This document shows positions 9,634 to 19,713 of a stretch of DNA of 64,000 nucleotides, piece by piece. This stretch comes from Candidozyma auris (taxonomy: Eukaryota; Ascomycota; Pichiomycetes; Serinales; Metschnikowiaceae). The first letter of the stretch is position 1. Every line of letters begins with the position of its first letter. The stretch spans positions 1,488,001 through 1,552,000 of the forward strand of contig NC_072814.1 of NCBI RefSeq assembly GCF_003013715.1. Reading direction: 5' to 3'. The notes under the pieces were generated by a model, which made no database searches, was not told the origin of the DNA, and saw nothing but the letters and a program-made list of their open reading frames with translations. The position numbers were made by a program, and so were the translations under genes.

Positions 9634-12363
9634 TTACTGACTGGAGCCAAAGTTCTGGCTGGTTTGAGAGCTTGGGCCGCCGTAATAGTTCCATGGAACT
9701 TGTCCTGGACGCACCCATGGACCCTGAGTGTCTCCGTACATGTTATAACCAGGCTGACCATAGATGTTAGCGTACTGCTGAAAATCTGGTTGTCCTTGTG
9801 GGAATGGCGGTGGTGCCATTGCTGAGTGCATGGGCATGCCGTAGCCTTGTGGGTATCCAAATGGCTGTGGAGGTCCTTGGAGAAACTGGTTCTGGGGCAT
9901 CATTGATCCGTAGGCAAACTGCGAGATTGGCATGTGCGGTGTCATGTTCATCGCTTGTGGCATCTGGAATCCCTGGCCCTGCACTTGTGGACTTTCATGA
10001 GTAGCGGCAATTTGCTGCGACAGAGTTTGGTTCTGCTGAGTCGACGATGCTTGAATATCGGGTATCTGGGTCTTGAGTCCACCCAGGCTCTCTTGAGAGT
10101 CAGGAATGACCACATGTTCGCTGGATTTCTCCTGGTATGTATCGTTTATAAGTGAGTTCACCATATCAGAGAGACCAGCTTCAGTGTTGATAGACTTGGA
10201 TCCTGCTGCACTAGGCTGTCTGAACGATTGAGCGTGTCCCGCAATGATCAGCTCAATCTCCTCAAGAGATGATGGTGCCACATTACTCGTAGAGTAATCT
10301 GTAGACAGATTGGCAACTTGCACTTGGTCATCAGTAGCTGCCTTAGGTGGCACAGGGGGTTTCGGAAGCTCTTTGGCCTTCTGCTTGGTAGGACCTTCCC
10401 GGATAACGGAAGCATAGTCTCTTTTACGCTTCTCGTCGCTTTGCTTTTTGTCGTTCTTATTTTGCTTCTTTGAAGCAGGCGAAGACTTCCTGCCGTTCTT
10501 TACCACTGGAGTGGCGGAGACTTGCACCTTCACCTGAAGCAAGTGAGACATTTCGTCAAAGGCTATGTCGTCAAAGTTATTGCTGACTTGCTTCGCTATG
10601 GCGCAGAACCTCATGTCGTTTTCAAGTGATTCACTTGCTTGTGCAACCAAATCATTCTTGAGATTTTTCTTCCGCTCAGAATCGAGATTCTCACTATTGA
10701 GCTCAAATTCCTTCTCGATTTGCTGAACAGCATAATTATCCAAGAAAAGGGGAATGTTTTGAGCTTTAGGGAAAAACTCCCCACCAAAAAGAGGACCAAC
10801 ATTATCGCTTGCGAACAAGCGGCTGTCTTGGAAGTCCTTGAATTGGTAGCCTATGGGGCCAAAATCCTTAAATGCAACATCTTCAGCGAAGTAGTGGGTA
10901 CGAGTAGGAAGGTCCTGAGCGACATAGGCATCACTGAGAATAGCCATTCTGTGGGACTGTTTCTCCTGGTCATTAAGAATAATAGCATTGACAGCTTTAG
11001 CTAGGGAATGATTCAAATCACCTTTGTCAAAAGTTAAAAGAGCAGTTTGCTTTCTCAAGAAGGCTAAAATAAAACGCAAGTTGGGGAGATGTATATCTCT
11101 GTTGCAGTTGATTTCAGCAACGTCTCTGAAATACGAATTGAGATACGAGACAAAGAAATAGCCTAACTTCTTTCTCCCGCTCTGATAGTCCTCAGCGTCA
11201 GCCCAGCAAAAGAAACATATGAGTACAATCAAGTGATTTAGGATGATATTTGGAGACTGCACGAAATTGGATGTCTCAGGATTGGAGAATAGAACACCAA
11301 TGAACTCCTTCTGCGCTGCCTCGGAATTATATGGACGCTTGTAGAAGGAAGAGAAAAAAAATTGGGCCACCATGCGTAGGAGCCAGATGTTGACATCATA
11401 TTCTGTCAAGTCCTTTGCTTTCTTCAGCTTGACAGTAGCGAATGCTGCATCAAGCCATGGCTTCTTGAATATGGTAGCCAAGTTCACTTTACCGACCACG
11501 TAATTAGGAATTCTCGTGAACTGTGACCTCAAAAACCATAATGCAGCTTCAAACTTCGAGTTGACACTGTTAAAGATAACACCAATATGGTTGTATGGTT
11601 CATTGAGGGCAGGCAATAGTCCGATACACTTATAGTAGTATTGCAAAGCAGGTTGGTAACTTTGAAGAGCCTTATTGTTGGCGTCTTGCTGCAGCTTTAA
11701 GTGCTTGTAGTAGCTGGCCACAGACTTGCACGGGTTGACGTATGTCACCGTGAAATTGGCGGCGTGTCTGCTTAAGTTACCCAAACCCAACAAACAATGG
11801 TAAAGAACAAACGTTAAATTAGCTTTGAAGTCCAGGTGAGTGGACTTCACAAGATTTTGACCACTCTCGAATCCGAGATCCGCAAGATATCGTTTGGGAA
11901 TAAGAGCATTCTCATAAGTAGACATCATGTGCTGGAGAATACTACCATAGCCAGTAGAAGCGGTCTTGACAAATTTAGTGAACGTTTCATTCAACTTTCT
12001 CATCTCCACAATCTTGAACGTGCCCTTCTTCTTATCCTTAAGAGAGTCAACGGATTGGAAGTACAAGTCAGCGTGTTGACGCTGGTAAAACTTGACAATG
12101 GGATGGAGAAATTTTGCCCAGAGCTGCTCAAGAAGCTGGATCAGGTCGAACTCGGCAGTCTCTTGGCCCTGGGGGGTCTCGCTGGAGGCATGTATCTCCT
12201 TGTGATAGACAGCCACATCGTCAATGATCCATTGGGAGAACTTGGACTGCACCACGGCGGTGAAGCCTAGAAGAAGGGACTGATCCACATATTTTTTTGA
12301 AAGAAAATCGTCAAGTTGAGACTTATATTTGGATATGTCTGCGGAGACGGAAGGGCTGAGCAT
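9634..12363 (-). CDS. Est1/Ebs1/Smg7-like TPR protein
   Basis: I start this at the second ATG (12363, MLSPSVSADI), giving 909 residues; the ATG at 12387 adds eight more. The central region (about residues 190-420) resembles the 14-3-3-like TPR plus helical DNA/RNA-binding region of the Est1/Ebs1/Smg5-7 family: ALQYYYKCIGLLPALNEPYNHIG followed by AALWFLRSQFTRIPNYVVGKVNLATIF is the family's repeated-helix signature. A basic linker (about 625-660) and a Gln/Met/Pro/Gly-rich low-complexity tail (about 780-909) follow. No PIN nuclease domain is visible. In yeasts such proteins act in telomerase recruitment (Est1) or mRNA decay and translation (Ebs1); the sequence alone does not tell which. Confidence 0.65.
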   Translation of the reverse strand: MLSPSVSADISKYKSQLDDFLSKKYVDQSLLLGFTAVVQSKFSQWIIDDVAVYHKEIHASSETPQGQETAEFDLIQLLEQLWAKFLHPIVKFYQRQHADLYFQSVDSLKDKKKGTFKIVEMRKLNETFTKFVKTASTGYGSILQHMMSTYENALIPKRYLADLGFESGQNLVKSTHLDFKANLTFVLYHCLLGLGNLSRHAANFTVTYVNPCKSVASYYKHLKLQQDANNKALQSYQPALQYYYKCIGLLPALNEPYNHIGVIFNSVNSKFEAALWFLRSQFTRIPNYVVGKVNLATIFKKPWLDAAFATVKLKKAKDLTEYDVNIWLLRMVAQFFFSSFYKRPYNSEAAQKEFIGVLFSNPETSNFVQSPNIILNHLIVLICFFCWADAEDYQSGRKKLGYFFVSYLNSYFRDVAEINCNRDIHLPNLRFILAFLRKQTALLTFDKGDLNHSLAKAVNAIILNDQEKQSHRMAILSDAYVAQDLPTRTHYFAEDVAFKDFGPIGYQFKDFQDSRLFASDNVGPLFGGEFFPKAQNIPLFLDNYAVQQIEKEFELNSENLDSERKKNLKNDLVAQASESLENDMRFCAIAKQVSNNFDDIAFDEMSHLLQVKVQVSATPVVKNGRKSSPASKKQNKNDKKQSDEKRKRDYASVIREGPTKQKAKELPKPPVPPKAATDDQVQVANLSTDYSTSNVAPSSLEEIELIIAGHAQSFRQPSAAGSKSINTEAGLSDMVNSLINDTYQEKSSEHVVIPDSQESLGGLKTQIPDIQASSTQQNQTLSQQIAATHESPQVQGQGFQMPQAMNMTPHMPISQFAYGSMMPQNQFLQGPPQPFGYPQGYGMPMHSAMAPPPFPQGQPDFQQYANIYGQPGYNMYGDTQGPWVRPGQVPWNYYGGPSSQTSQNFGSSQ

Positions 12364-13292
12364 AATTTTACTGATGATGCGGGTCAATGATCATTCTAAA
12401 CGCCGGGATGGGCTCCTGACAGTCAGCTAATAAGGAAGGTATTGATGGTGAAAGAAAAAAACCCAAGCTCTTTTCCGATGCTCAGGTGTCCCTGTGCACA
12501 GGATGATGACAGAAAGGAAGGTACAAGTACAGAGGGTATAGCTGGGCCAGAAAGGGGAAATCGTGTAGATAGCTGAAGCATTGGAGTGGAATGTTTCGAT
12601 AGATGACATTAAGTAGCCTATTTTTGGCGAATTTGCTTAACGTATTGAGTGTCACGAGGAGTATATTGTTCTCACTCTTAGTCCACATAGACAGACTGGT
12701 AAAGTGAAATTTTTGAAAATAAGGTGCAAATTTCAGTAATATAGAGTACAAATACGCTGGAAGCTAGAGATGTATTGTTTTGCCAACGCGATATCAACAA
12801 ACTTCCTTCTCGAGATTTCATCGTAGAGTTAGACCTGAGAAATGTGGGTAAATCGCTAACTAGTATGTAGTGAGACCCATTTGCAGCCATTTCCATCCAT
12901 AGTATGTTGAACGACAGGCAAGAGATCAATAGCCAAAAAAAGCATAGCAGATCATGCTAAAGCATCTCCATCAACACAATTTCTCAATCAATACTTGTTC
13001 TCCAAGTTTTGCCTCTCTCGAGTAGTCCTTATTTAGAACAACGTAGATACTGTAGCGCCCTCGCACCGCAATTACCGAGTTCACTACAAAGCTCAACCAC
13101 TACCAGAGAAAATCATAGAAAACCGAAAGCTCGCAAACCATTCTCTCGAATATTGCCTAAGCTTTGTTCCCGATATCTACCCATTCAAATCCACCACTGA
13201 AATCACGTGCGCCTCCAACTAGTTGCCACTTTCAGATTTACATCAACGCCACCCGAATTAGCCACTGCTTCCTCTTTGTTCCCAATCTCGCC
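12364..13292. promoter_or_regulatory. Divergent promoter region, Est1-like / DeSI-like
   Basis: About 930 bp with no supported gene. It contains a copy of the dispersed motif at 12880-12888 and a TCACGTG E-box (Cbf1-type) at 13203-13209, 84 bp upstream of the DeSI-like start. Confidence 0.45.
12880..12888 (-). promoter_or_regulatory. Dispersed motif GGCTGCAAA in a divergent promoter
   Basis: Exact motif on the minus strand (TTTGCAGCC on plus), 405 bp upstream of the DeSI-like gene and about 517 bp upstream of the Est1-like gene. Confidence 0.5.
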
Positions 13293-13787
13293 ATGTCAGA
13301 AGATTCTTTCCCTGTCAGAGTCCACGTTTATGACCTCTCCCACGGTCTAGCCGCTCTCTACTCGCCGCAACTTCTCGGCAAAGCTATAGACGCCATCTAC
13401 CACACTCTGGTGGTCGTTTTCGGCAAAGAATACTATATAGACCAAGGAATCAAGACAAGCCCAGCAGGCAGAACGAAATACGGAACCCCAAAAGAAGTTC
13501 TCGATGTAGGGAACACATTTGTGTCTGAAGATATCCTCAATGATTTCCTCGAAGATCTCAGGAACCATGAGCAGCAAAAGTACCATGCATCGGCGTACGA
13601 TCTCTTTGAGAACAATTGCAACCACTTCACCGACGTGGTGATGGAGTTTCTCGTAGGCAAGAATTTGGAAGACAGAATACTCAAATTGCCCCAGGAGGTG
13701 CTTAGTTCACCGCTTGGACCAATGATACGGCAAATGCTCAATGGTGGCGTTGGAGGAGCCGCTGGCAACGCCTATTTTGGATTCTAG
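13293..13787 (+). CDS. PPPDE/DeSI-type thiol isopeptidase
   Basis: A 164-residue protein of the PPPDE (DUF862) family of cysteine isopeptidases that includes the deSUMOylating DeSI-1. The N-terminal VRVHVYDLSHGLA strand, the catalytic histidine in AIYHTLVVVFGKEYYIDQGI and the catalytic cysteine in NNCNHFTD all align with the family pattern. The fold is complete, ending soon after the last helix. The start at 13293 (MSEDSFPV) is chosen because it lies just before the first conserved strand; the frame is open upstream to 13164 but that stretch does not look coding. It is probably a cytosolic or nuclear protease for ubiquitin-like conjugates; the substrate is unknown. Confidence 0.85.
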   Translation: MSEDSFPVRVHVYDLSHGLAALYSPQLLGKAIDAIYHTLVVVFGKEYYIDQGIKTSPAGRTKYGTPKEVLDVGNTFVSEDILNDFLEDLRNHEQQKYHASAYDLFENNCNHFTDVVMEFLVGKNLEDRILKLPQEVLSSPLGPMIRQMLNGGVGGAAGNAYFGF

Positions 13788-13908
13788 TTATTTATTTAAA
13801 TGATGTTTGCACAACTTAGATCTTTGAAGTCAAGTGGACAATTTTCCAGCTGGGTAGTAACCCGATTAGTATCGCCCGATTTGGAGGGACCCTGATCTCC
13901 GCGCCAAT

Positions 13909-13917
13909 GGCTGCAAA
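13909..13917 (+). promoter_or_regulatory. Dispersed motif GGCTGCAAA upstream of the Mum2-like gene
   Basis: Exact copy 145 bp upstream of the start codon at 14062, in the 274-bp spacer after the DeSI-like gene. A TATA-like ATATAAAT follows near 13942. Confidence 0.5.
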
Positions 13918-14061
13918 TATGAAACAGGCGGCGGACACGAATATAAATAGAGGCGGAAGTCCCCAAATTTTTGGACTGTTCTTTTTCTTTTTCCTCCCCT
14001 ATTCTGTCTCGTTCCTCCATTGGAAGCTTTTTCCTAGATACCCAATCCCTAATCCACAAGC

Positions 14062-15317
14062 ATGGATCGAACACTGGCAAATGTAAGTGCCTGACTCCAC
14101 AACACCCCCTTCCGTTTACCGTAGCCCTTGTTAGCACTTATACTAATCCATAGACATTTGACTCGTTTTCCTTCAACCCCTTGAGCTCTAGGAGCTTTGC
14201 CACCTCGAGTGGAGGTTACGCTGGTGGAACCTCAAGTGGGGGTTACACCGGTTCTCACACCGAGGAAACTGACCCAAATTTCTATCCTTCAACAATTGAC
14301 GATCAGGGATTCGGAGGAAAATCTCGCCAGACTCTGATCAACGCCTCCACCTTTTCGGGATCGCTGATCCAGGCCCTGCCAGCGTGGACCCTGCCCCAGT
14401 CGGTGTCTGACATCTTTGACACGGCCCACAAGATCCTGAAGGGCTCTTTTGGAGGTAATTCTGGCCAACAGTCTACACTTATGAGCCCTTTGATCCCGAA
14501 TCCAAAACAGTTCCAGAACATCTATCCTGTTCAGAGACTGTTGTCTATTACAGGGCTCCACGGATCTGAGCTGTTTGACAATGGAACGGCATTCTCTTCT
14601 GTTCCTCGGCAAAGGGCTGACTCGTTCGGTATTCAGCATACAAAAAACAAGTCCTTGAGTGTGGAGAATGTAGATTCCATCAAGAAGAAGGATTCTCGCA
14701 TGAAGTACACTTCTCAAAGCTTCACTCCAAATTTTGATGCTAGAGAGGCGAGTGAGTCGTTTCTTCCCACATCTGTGGCGATGAACCCTTCTTCAGACAA
14801 ACATGAGTCAACGAACGCTGAATCCAGCTCTTTTGAGAAGGTACAAGCCTTGAAAGCAGAGCTTGCTTTCCAGACAGAGTTGAATAAGTCGGTGACTGAG
14901 AGGTTGAAGCAGTTCAAGCTTAACAAAGGGCAAGCGTCCACAGGAAGCTATAAGGATGCTCTGTCAATTACAATGCCTCGGAAATTCCATCAATTATTTA
15001 AGGACCTCACAAAGACCTTGAACGAGAGAACAGCCGATTTGGAGGACACTAAGTCGAGGTTGGAAGCCATCATTGTGGCGTTAGTGATGAACAAAGGCAG
15101 CGATATCACCGAAAATGGTACTTTTGACGCACAAGAAATGGCTCACAGACTCACCACAAAGCTCGCCGTTTTGCTGGCAGAGAACGAAGCCTTGAGGAGA
15201 ATGGTGAGTTATAGCAACAAGCAGACCCTTCTTGTCGAGGTGAGGATGTTGCGTGAAGAAAACGCAATGTTGAAGAGATCCATGGAGAGATCACAACAGC
15301 AGGGAAAAAATTCCTAA
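14062..15317 (+). CDS. MUM2: Mum2/WTAP-family protein (mRNA m6A writer complex), spliced
   Basis: I infer a two-exon gene. Exon 1 is only 21 nt (14062-14082, MDRTLAN), followed by a 71-nt intron (14083-14153) with donor GTAAGT, branch site TACTAAT at 14141-14147 and acceptor CATAG; exon 2 runs in frame from 14154 to 15317. The 394-residue product has a Ser/Gly-rich disordered N-terminal half and a C-terminal coiled coil. The C-terminal segment RKFHQLFKDLTKTLNERTADLEDTKSRLEA followed by LLAENEALRRMVSY and MLREENAMLKRSME resembles the conserved core of the WTAP/Mum2 family, which supports the Ime4 mRNA methyltransferase in meiosis. The assignment rests on recalled family pattern, not alignment; another coiled-coil protein is possible. 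Confidence 0.6.
14083..14153 (+). other. 71-nt intron of the Mum2-like gene
   Basis: Donor GTAAGT, branch site TACTAAT 6 nt before the acceptor CATAG. Removing it joins the ATG of a 7-codon first exon to the long downstream frame, which otherwise has no nearby ATG. Confidence 0.75.
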
Positions 15318-15464
15318 GGTGGTTATATAGCTAGTCGTTTCAATAGAATGCAAAAATTTCATGTCTTAAATTTCTGTGTAGAAGAGACAGAGAGTGGGTC
15401 ATGATGATGTGAATCTGTGAGCAGTATTTGCAGCTCCATCAATCTTCAACTTCTCACATTGAAC

Positions 15465-17195
15465 ATGTCAAAGTCCAATTTCATGTCCCTGAAGAAGGAA
15501 GCGGAAGAAGAACAAGAACATGAAGATTACCTCAAGAAGCTTATTAACGGCAGTGCTGATGAGTGTCACGATTTACTCCAGAGGCTCAAGTACCTCGAGA
15601 GGGAATCTCAGACGGCGAAGAACGCCCGAGCCCAAGAAGAATTTCAAAAGAAATTGGCCCAAAAGAGAACTAGTTTAAATACTCTCCTAGCTCGAGCCAG
15701 CACCATTAATCCCCAAGAGGAATATGGGAAGTTAAAAGAAGGCGTCCGAAATGGCTGCAAAAGCGAAAAATCCTGGCTCAAGAAGCCAGAAAGTGAATTA
15801 AATCCTTCAATGAGATCTATGATTGTAAAAAATAATGAAAAGGGAGAAGAGAATACCCTTATAAAAAGAGCAGGCGAGCGCCTGGTTCCTGATGATGATG
15901 TCTTCAGTGGTTCAGTATTCTCGAGAGCTCAGTCTGCTGGAACAAGTCCCCAGAGCCATGCTTTTGAAGAGATCTTTGGGATAGACATGGCTCCCTTCAG
16001 GCCCAAGCTGATGAGCTATTTCAATGCTGAAGAAGCTCTGTGCTCCATTTATGGCGCTGACTCGTCTCAGGACATGAACTTCATGAACTCGGCTGAAATC
16101 GAGGTCCTGACCGTAGGAAAGCTGTCCAATTCATCCTCGAAATCATGGAGCTCTTGCAGAAGCAGAGACAGGCATAAAGGGCTCACACCAATTTGGGCTA
16201 AGTGGCATAAGCGTGATGCCGCATGGGATGTCTGGTATAAGCGTGGTGATGCAGAAGACGCTAGTATTAGAGGACAGTCCCACCAATTCGAAATGAGCTA
16301 TGAAGCCATGTTTAAAGGCTTGAGTTTGTTGATACCACTTGCTATTCTCAATTGGGAAGGCGGCACCGATGAGAAAGATACGGAGGCACTAGTAGAAGTG
16401 TTCCTTGAGCGGATAAATGACGAGCAACTAGATGTTGTTGAGGGTCTTGTGATGAACAAAATGTGGCAGAGCTATGAGGCTTTAGATCCAAAAAAGAAGT
16501 CACTGTTTTTGTGCTTCTGGGAAAAGCTCTTGCAAACAGGCTCAGAAGAGAAGTTTCTTCATTTAGCCTTCTGTCATTTTGCACGAGAAGTCATGGATGA
16601 TGATGCACAGCTGGAAACGAAAACTTTCCAAAAAAGAGGCATGCTTAATCTGGACATGGAAAAGCTCGAAGAGTGGGGAAAGATTTGTCTGGAGGAATTG
16701 AAGACGTCAAATATAGAAACTTTAGGTGTGCTGAGCTTTCCAGAGCTAGGGCTTCGTTGCTTAGAGTTCTTCTGTGATGCAAACTCACAACCCTCTGAGT
16801 TTCAGCTTCCAGGCACTTCCGAGTCCCCCGAATCCGAGCTGACAAGTGACATAGCAGTGGAGGAAAGATCCAAGAGCGAATCGTTTTGGAATCGCAAATG
16901 GCTGATCTCCAAGCTGATCAGATCAGTTGTTTCTCGAGGATCCAACAAGGAAGCAAGGGACACCAAAGCAACCAAAAGTGACGGTGTGCGTCAAGAACCT
17001 GTTCGGATCATAGGAGAGGAAATGAAAGATTTGGTTATGCAGCAGTACTACGAGGCCCGAGAGACGCTTCGACATGTTGACTTCGACGTTTTAGAGGAGA
17101 TGAGCTCGCAAGAGCTTCAGAGTTTGCCCTGCTGTGTTCATGAGGCCTTGCTATTTTTCAAGACCCACTGCTCCAACTTGACCCATAGGTGTTAA
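15465..17195 (+). CDS. Unrecognised coiled-coil protein, possibly clade-specific
   Basis: I start this at the ATG at 15465 (MSKSNFMSLKKE), giving 576 residues; the frame is open 16 codons further upstream. I do not recognise the family. The first 90 residues are highly charged and helical (KKEAEEEQEHEDYLKKL, then LLQRLKYLERESQTAKNA), a likely coiled coil. A low-complexity polar stretch follows to about 200. The rest is mostly helical, with many acidic and aromatic residues (FLCFWEKLLQ, ELGLRCLEFFCDA) and no signal peptide or membrane span. It is transcribed in the same direction as the Mum2-like gene, with a 147-bp gap. Residue composition and length say it is a real gene. Function is unknown. 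Confidence 0.75.
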   Translation: MSKSNFMSLKKEAEEEQEHEDYLKKLINGSADECHDLLQRLKYLERESQTAKNARAQEEFQKKLAQKRTSLNTLLARASTINPQEEYGKLKEGVRNGCKSEKSWLKKPESELNPSMRSMIVKNNEKGEENTLIKRAGERLVPDDDVFSGSVFSRAQSAGTSPQSHAFEEIFGIDMAPFRPKLMSYFNAEEALCSIYGADSSQDMNFMNSAEIEVLTVGKLSNSSSKSWSSCRSRDRHKGLTPIWAKWHKRDAAWDVWYKRGDAEDASIRGQSHQFEMSYEAMFKGLSLLIPLAILNWEGGTDEKDTEALVEVFLERINDEQLDVVEGLVMNKMWQSYEALDPKKKSLFLCFWEKLLQTGSEEKFLHLAFCHFAREVMDDDAQLETKTFQKRGMLNLDMEKLEEWGKICLEELKTSNIETLGVLSFPELGLRCLEFFCDANSQPSEFQLPGTSESPESELTSDIAVEERSKSESFWNRKWLISKLIRSVVSRGSNKEARDTKATKSDGVRQEPVRIIGEEMKDLVMQQYYEARETLRHVDFDVLEEMSSQELQSLPCCVHEALLFFKTHCSNLTHRC

Positions 17196-17733
17196 GGAGA
17201 AGAAGGGTCAGCGTTTACACCGCCATTGCTCATGAAAAAGATGAAATATAAGCTGACGCAATTTGTTCTACTCCTGCTAGAATTTTCATTTCAGCAGGAG
17301 CTCTACAACGTCACTTCAATGCCAATGAGCACTCCTCTCATAGAAAGACAACTGATGGTTGTGTCTGAGAATCTGCACTCGTGGATTTCAATATTCCTTT
17401 CCCCTTGCAGCCCTCATTCAATAGCCGCTCACAATGGCTTTGTACTGCTCACACCCATTGTTTGCAACTACTAAGATCTTGCTCTCAGGAACACCAATGA
17501 GAGCCTCTACAAAGAGAAGATCTACCTAGACATACCACGGTGAACTTTTCTCGGCACCGGCAACTCCTCTTCAACTTTCCCACCCATGAGCACATTTTAC
17601 CTTACTATGAGTCCTTTTCATTGCCCAATTGAGGCGCGCCGCCAAAATTTCAAACTACTGAGCAGTACTCATCTGGAGCTATATTAACGGCTGCGAAATC
17701 CTCCAAAAGTCTCCATGTTTTGCACACACAAGC
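17196..17733. promoter_or_regulatory. Spacer upstream of the ferric reductase
   Basis: An 82-codon frame at 17226-17474 begins with a hydrophobic stretch, but I do not consider it supported. The last 100 bp carry a copy of the dispersed motif at 17689-17697. Confidence 0.4.
17689..17697 (+). promoter_or_regulatory. Dispersed motif GGCTGCGAA upstream of the ferric reductase
   Basis: Exact copy only 37 bp before the start codon at 17734, the closest motif to a start in this window. Confidence 0.5.
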
Positions 17734-19713
17734 ATGCTTTTTAGCCGTTACTTGGGAATTTTGCTTCTCATATCACAGGCTCAATCCCTCGTGATTGTCG
17801 ACTCGTCGATTGCCTCTGCATGCATCTACTACATGAAGCAGTTTGACTGGGGATGTGGAGGAACTGGCCAGGGCCACAAGTACTACCTGTGTCGATGTGG
17901 GAACGTCGATTGGCTTGGGTCGGTAGCCAGCTGCATTTCTGGCCAGACAAATAACAAGGGCAAAATTGACCATGCCTTGAAACATGTCACCACAAGGTGC
18001 TTGCAAAAGGGCCATTTCCACTATACTGTGGACGATATGAAGCAGTGGAGGGAAAACGCTACAAAGTTTATTGAGCAGCCAACGGCACACGACATAAAGG
18101 AGAGAGTGTATCATCCGTTGGGAGTGAACCAAACCGACTTTGCCGTGTATATGCGGTCTTTCGATGAAATCAACCACCACGTCTTCAAGTCGCAATGGCT
18201 CGGCTGGGGGCTCTTGTACTACTGGGTAGCGGTGGTTGTGATCTTTTCCATGCTTCATCTTCTGCAGATATACCTTGGGTTACGGCCTCCACGGAGAATT
18301 GCCCAATTTTGTGAAAAGTACTTGACTCCAGTTCGTTTGTGGGGTTACTCGTTTTTGGATATAGAGGTAATGGGTCTCTTTTTGGTATTCACTGTTTTGG
18401 CCACTGCCCTTTCGTATACAGTGCAATTGCCCAACGTTTACATGAACGACGTCTATTTTTTGCCTTTGGATCTTATTGGCTACCGTTCGGCTATCATATC
18501 CTTCTCGTTGCTTCCAGTGGTGTTTATTTTTGGTCTCAGAAATAATCCTTTTACATTTTTGACTGGCCTTCCCAGGGCCACTTTCATCAAGTACCACAAC
18601 TACGTGGCCATTATCATGTCAATTGAAGCTCTCATCCACTCTGCTGTGTGGACAGACTACGCCATCAACGAAGCTGGGTACCTGGCATGGAGTATCGACG
18701 ACTACTGGCGTTGGGGCATTGTTGGCACGGTGCTTCTTTTCATCATGATCGGCCAAAGCTTCCAGCCAGTGAGAAACTTCATGTACGAAGCTTTTTTGGT
18801 GATTCATATTGTCTTTGGATGGCTCTTTATTGTCGCCATGTGGTACCACTGCGTGACGCTTGGCTGGATGGGTTGGGTATACACCATGATAGCACTCACA
18901 GTGTACGACCGAGTGATGAGGTGGGCCAAAATCCTCGTTCTCAACCGAGGCTTGACGGAGCTTTACGTGACCGTCGTTGACGAGAGAACCCTTGAACTCA
19001 CATTGCCCAAACCGCTTGCCTACGACATGTCTTATAGACCAGGGAGTTCAGTGTATGTGACGTTTTTGCATTCCAAGATCTGGAGCCAATGCTTGCAGTC
19101 GCACCCATTTTCCATCATCTCGTCGCCAGCCACTTCTTCCAACGTGCTCAAAATGTACGTGAGAGTCAAGAGAGGAGCTACACGCAGCTTGCTTCGTCTT
19201 CCTGCTGACGAAAAGGGCAGACTTAGATTGTGGTGTCTTCTTGACGGACCATACGGTGGGTTTACTTACAAGCATAGAGATTCTGACGACCGTGTCTACA
19301 TCGCTGGTGGCCTTGGAGTCTGCAGTTTGCTTCCTCATATATACAGCAACCCAGCAGGAGCCAAACTTATTTGGACTGTGGCTAACGCCAGAGAGTTCTG
19401 GTGCATGCGTCGCGACATCAACTATGTTCGAGAACGAGGCACTGAGGTGACTGTTTATGTTCGAGACCCTAGTGGTATAGAACTTGACGATGAGAAGATG
19501 CTGTTTGTGCAGCCAGCCGACCGGAGACCAGACTTTGATGAGTTGATTGGTGAACACGTGAAGGCTGCAAAAGCGGATGAAAAGCGTGACTTGTGCATAT
19601 ATTCATGTGGTCCTGGGAACATGGACCGTCAGATCAAGCAAATTGCAACCAGACAGATAGAAGTGGGCCTGGATTTCAGTGTCCACCACAAGTCCATGAA
19701 CTACCAATGGTGA
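17734..19713 (+). CDS. Ferric/cupric reductase, FRE family
   Basis: A 659-residue plasma-membrane or vacuolar metalloreductase that moves electrons from NADPH through FAD and two hemes to reduce extracytoplasmic Fe(III) or Cu(II). It begins with a signal peptide (MLFSRYLGILLLISQAQS), followed by a cysteine-containing luminal region to about 150. Six or seven membrane spans cover about 155-400, with histidines in paired helices (KYHNYVAI, EALIHSAVW, VIHIVFGWLF, AMWYHCVTL) suited to bis-heme ligation. The FAD-binding HPFSIISSP is at about 455, an NADPH-binding GGLGVCSLLPHIY at about 525 and SCGPGNMD near 628. It resembles the smaller Fre7-like reductases; which paralogue it is cannot be said. 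Confidence 0.88.
   Translation: MLFSRYLGILLLISQAQSLVIVDSSIASACIYYMKQFDWGCGGTGQGHKYYLCRCGNVDWLGSVASCISGQTNNKGKIDHALKHVTTRCLQKGHFHYTVDDMKQWRENATKFIEQPTAHDIKERVYHPLGVNQTDFAVYMRSFDEINHHVFKSQWLGWGLLYYWVAVVVIFSMLHLLQIYLGLRPPRRIAQFCEKYLTPVRLWGYSFLDIEVMGLFLVFTVLATALSYTVQLPNVYMNDVYFLPLDLIGYRSAIISFSLLPVVFIFGLRNNPFTFLTGLPRATFIKYHNYVAIIMSIEALIHSAVWTDYAINEAGYLAWSIDDYWRWGIVGTVLLFIMIGQSFQPVRNFMYEAFLVIHIVFGWLFIVAMWYHCVTLGWMGWVYTMIALTVYDRVMRWAKILVLNRGLTELYVTVVDERTLELTLPKPLAYDMSYRPGSSVYVTFLHSKIWSQCLQSHPFSIISSPATSSNVLKMYVRVKRGATRSLLRLPADEKGRLRLWCLLDGPYGGFTYKHRDSDDRVYIAGGLGVCSLLPHIYSNPAGAKLIWTVANAREFWCMRRDINYVRERGTEVTVYVRDPSGIELDDEKMLFVQPADRRPDFDELIGEHVKAAKADEKRDLCIYSCGPGNMDRQIKQIATRQIEVGLDFSVHHKSMNYQW

Noticed and set aside
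17226..17474. 82-codon frame with a signal-peptide-like start before the ferric reductase
   Set aside because: No conserved features, lies in a promoter region and its hydrophobic stretch is short; kept only as a note.
17471..17500. TACTAAG followed by CTCAG, a possible branch site and acceptor
   Set aside because: No matching donor upstream and no coding frame gained by splicing.
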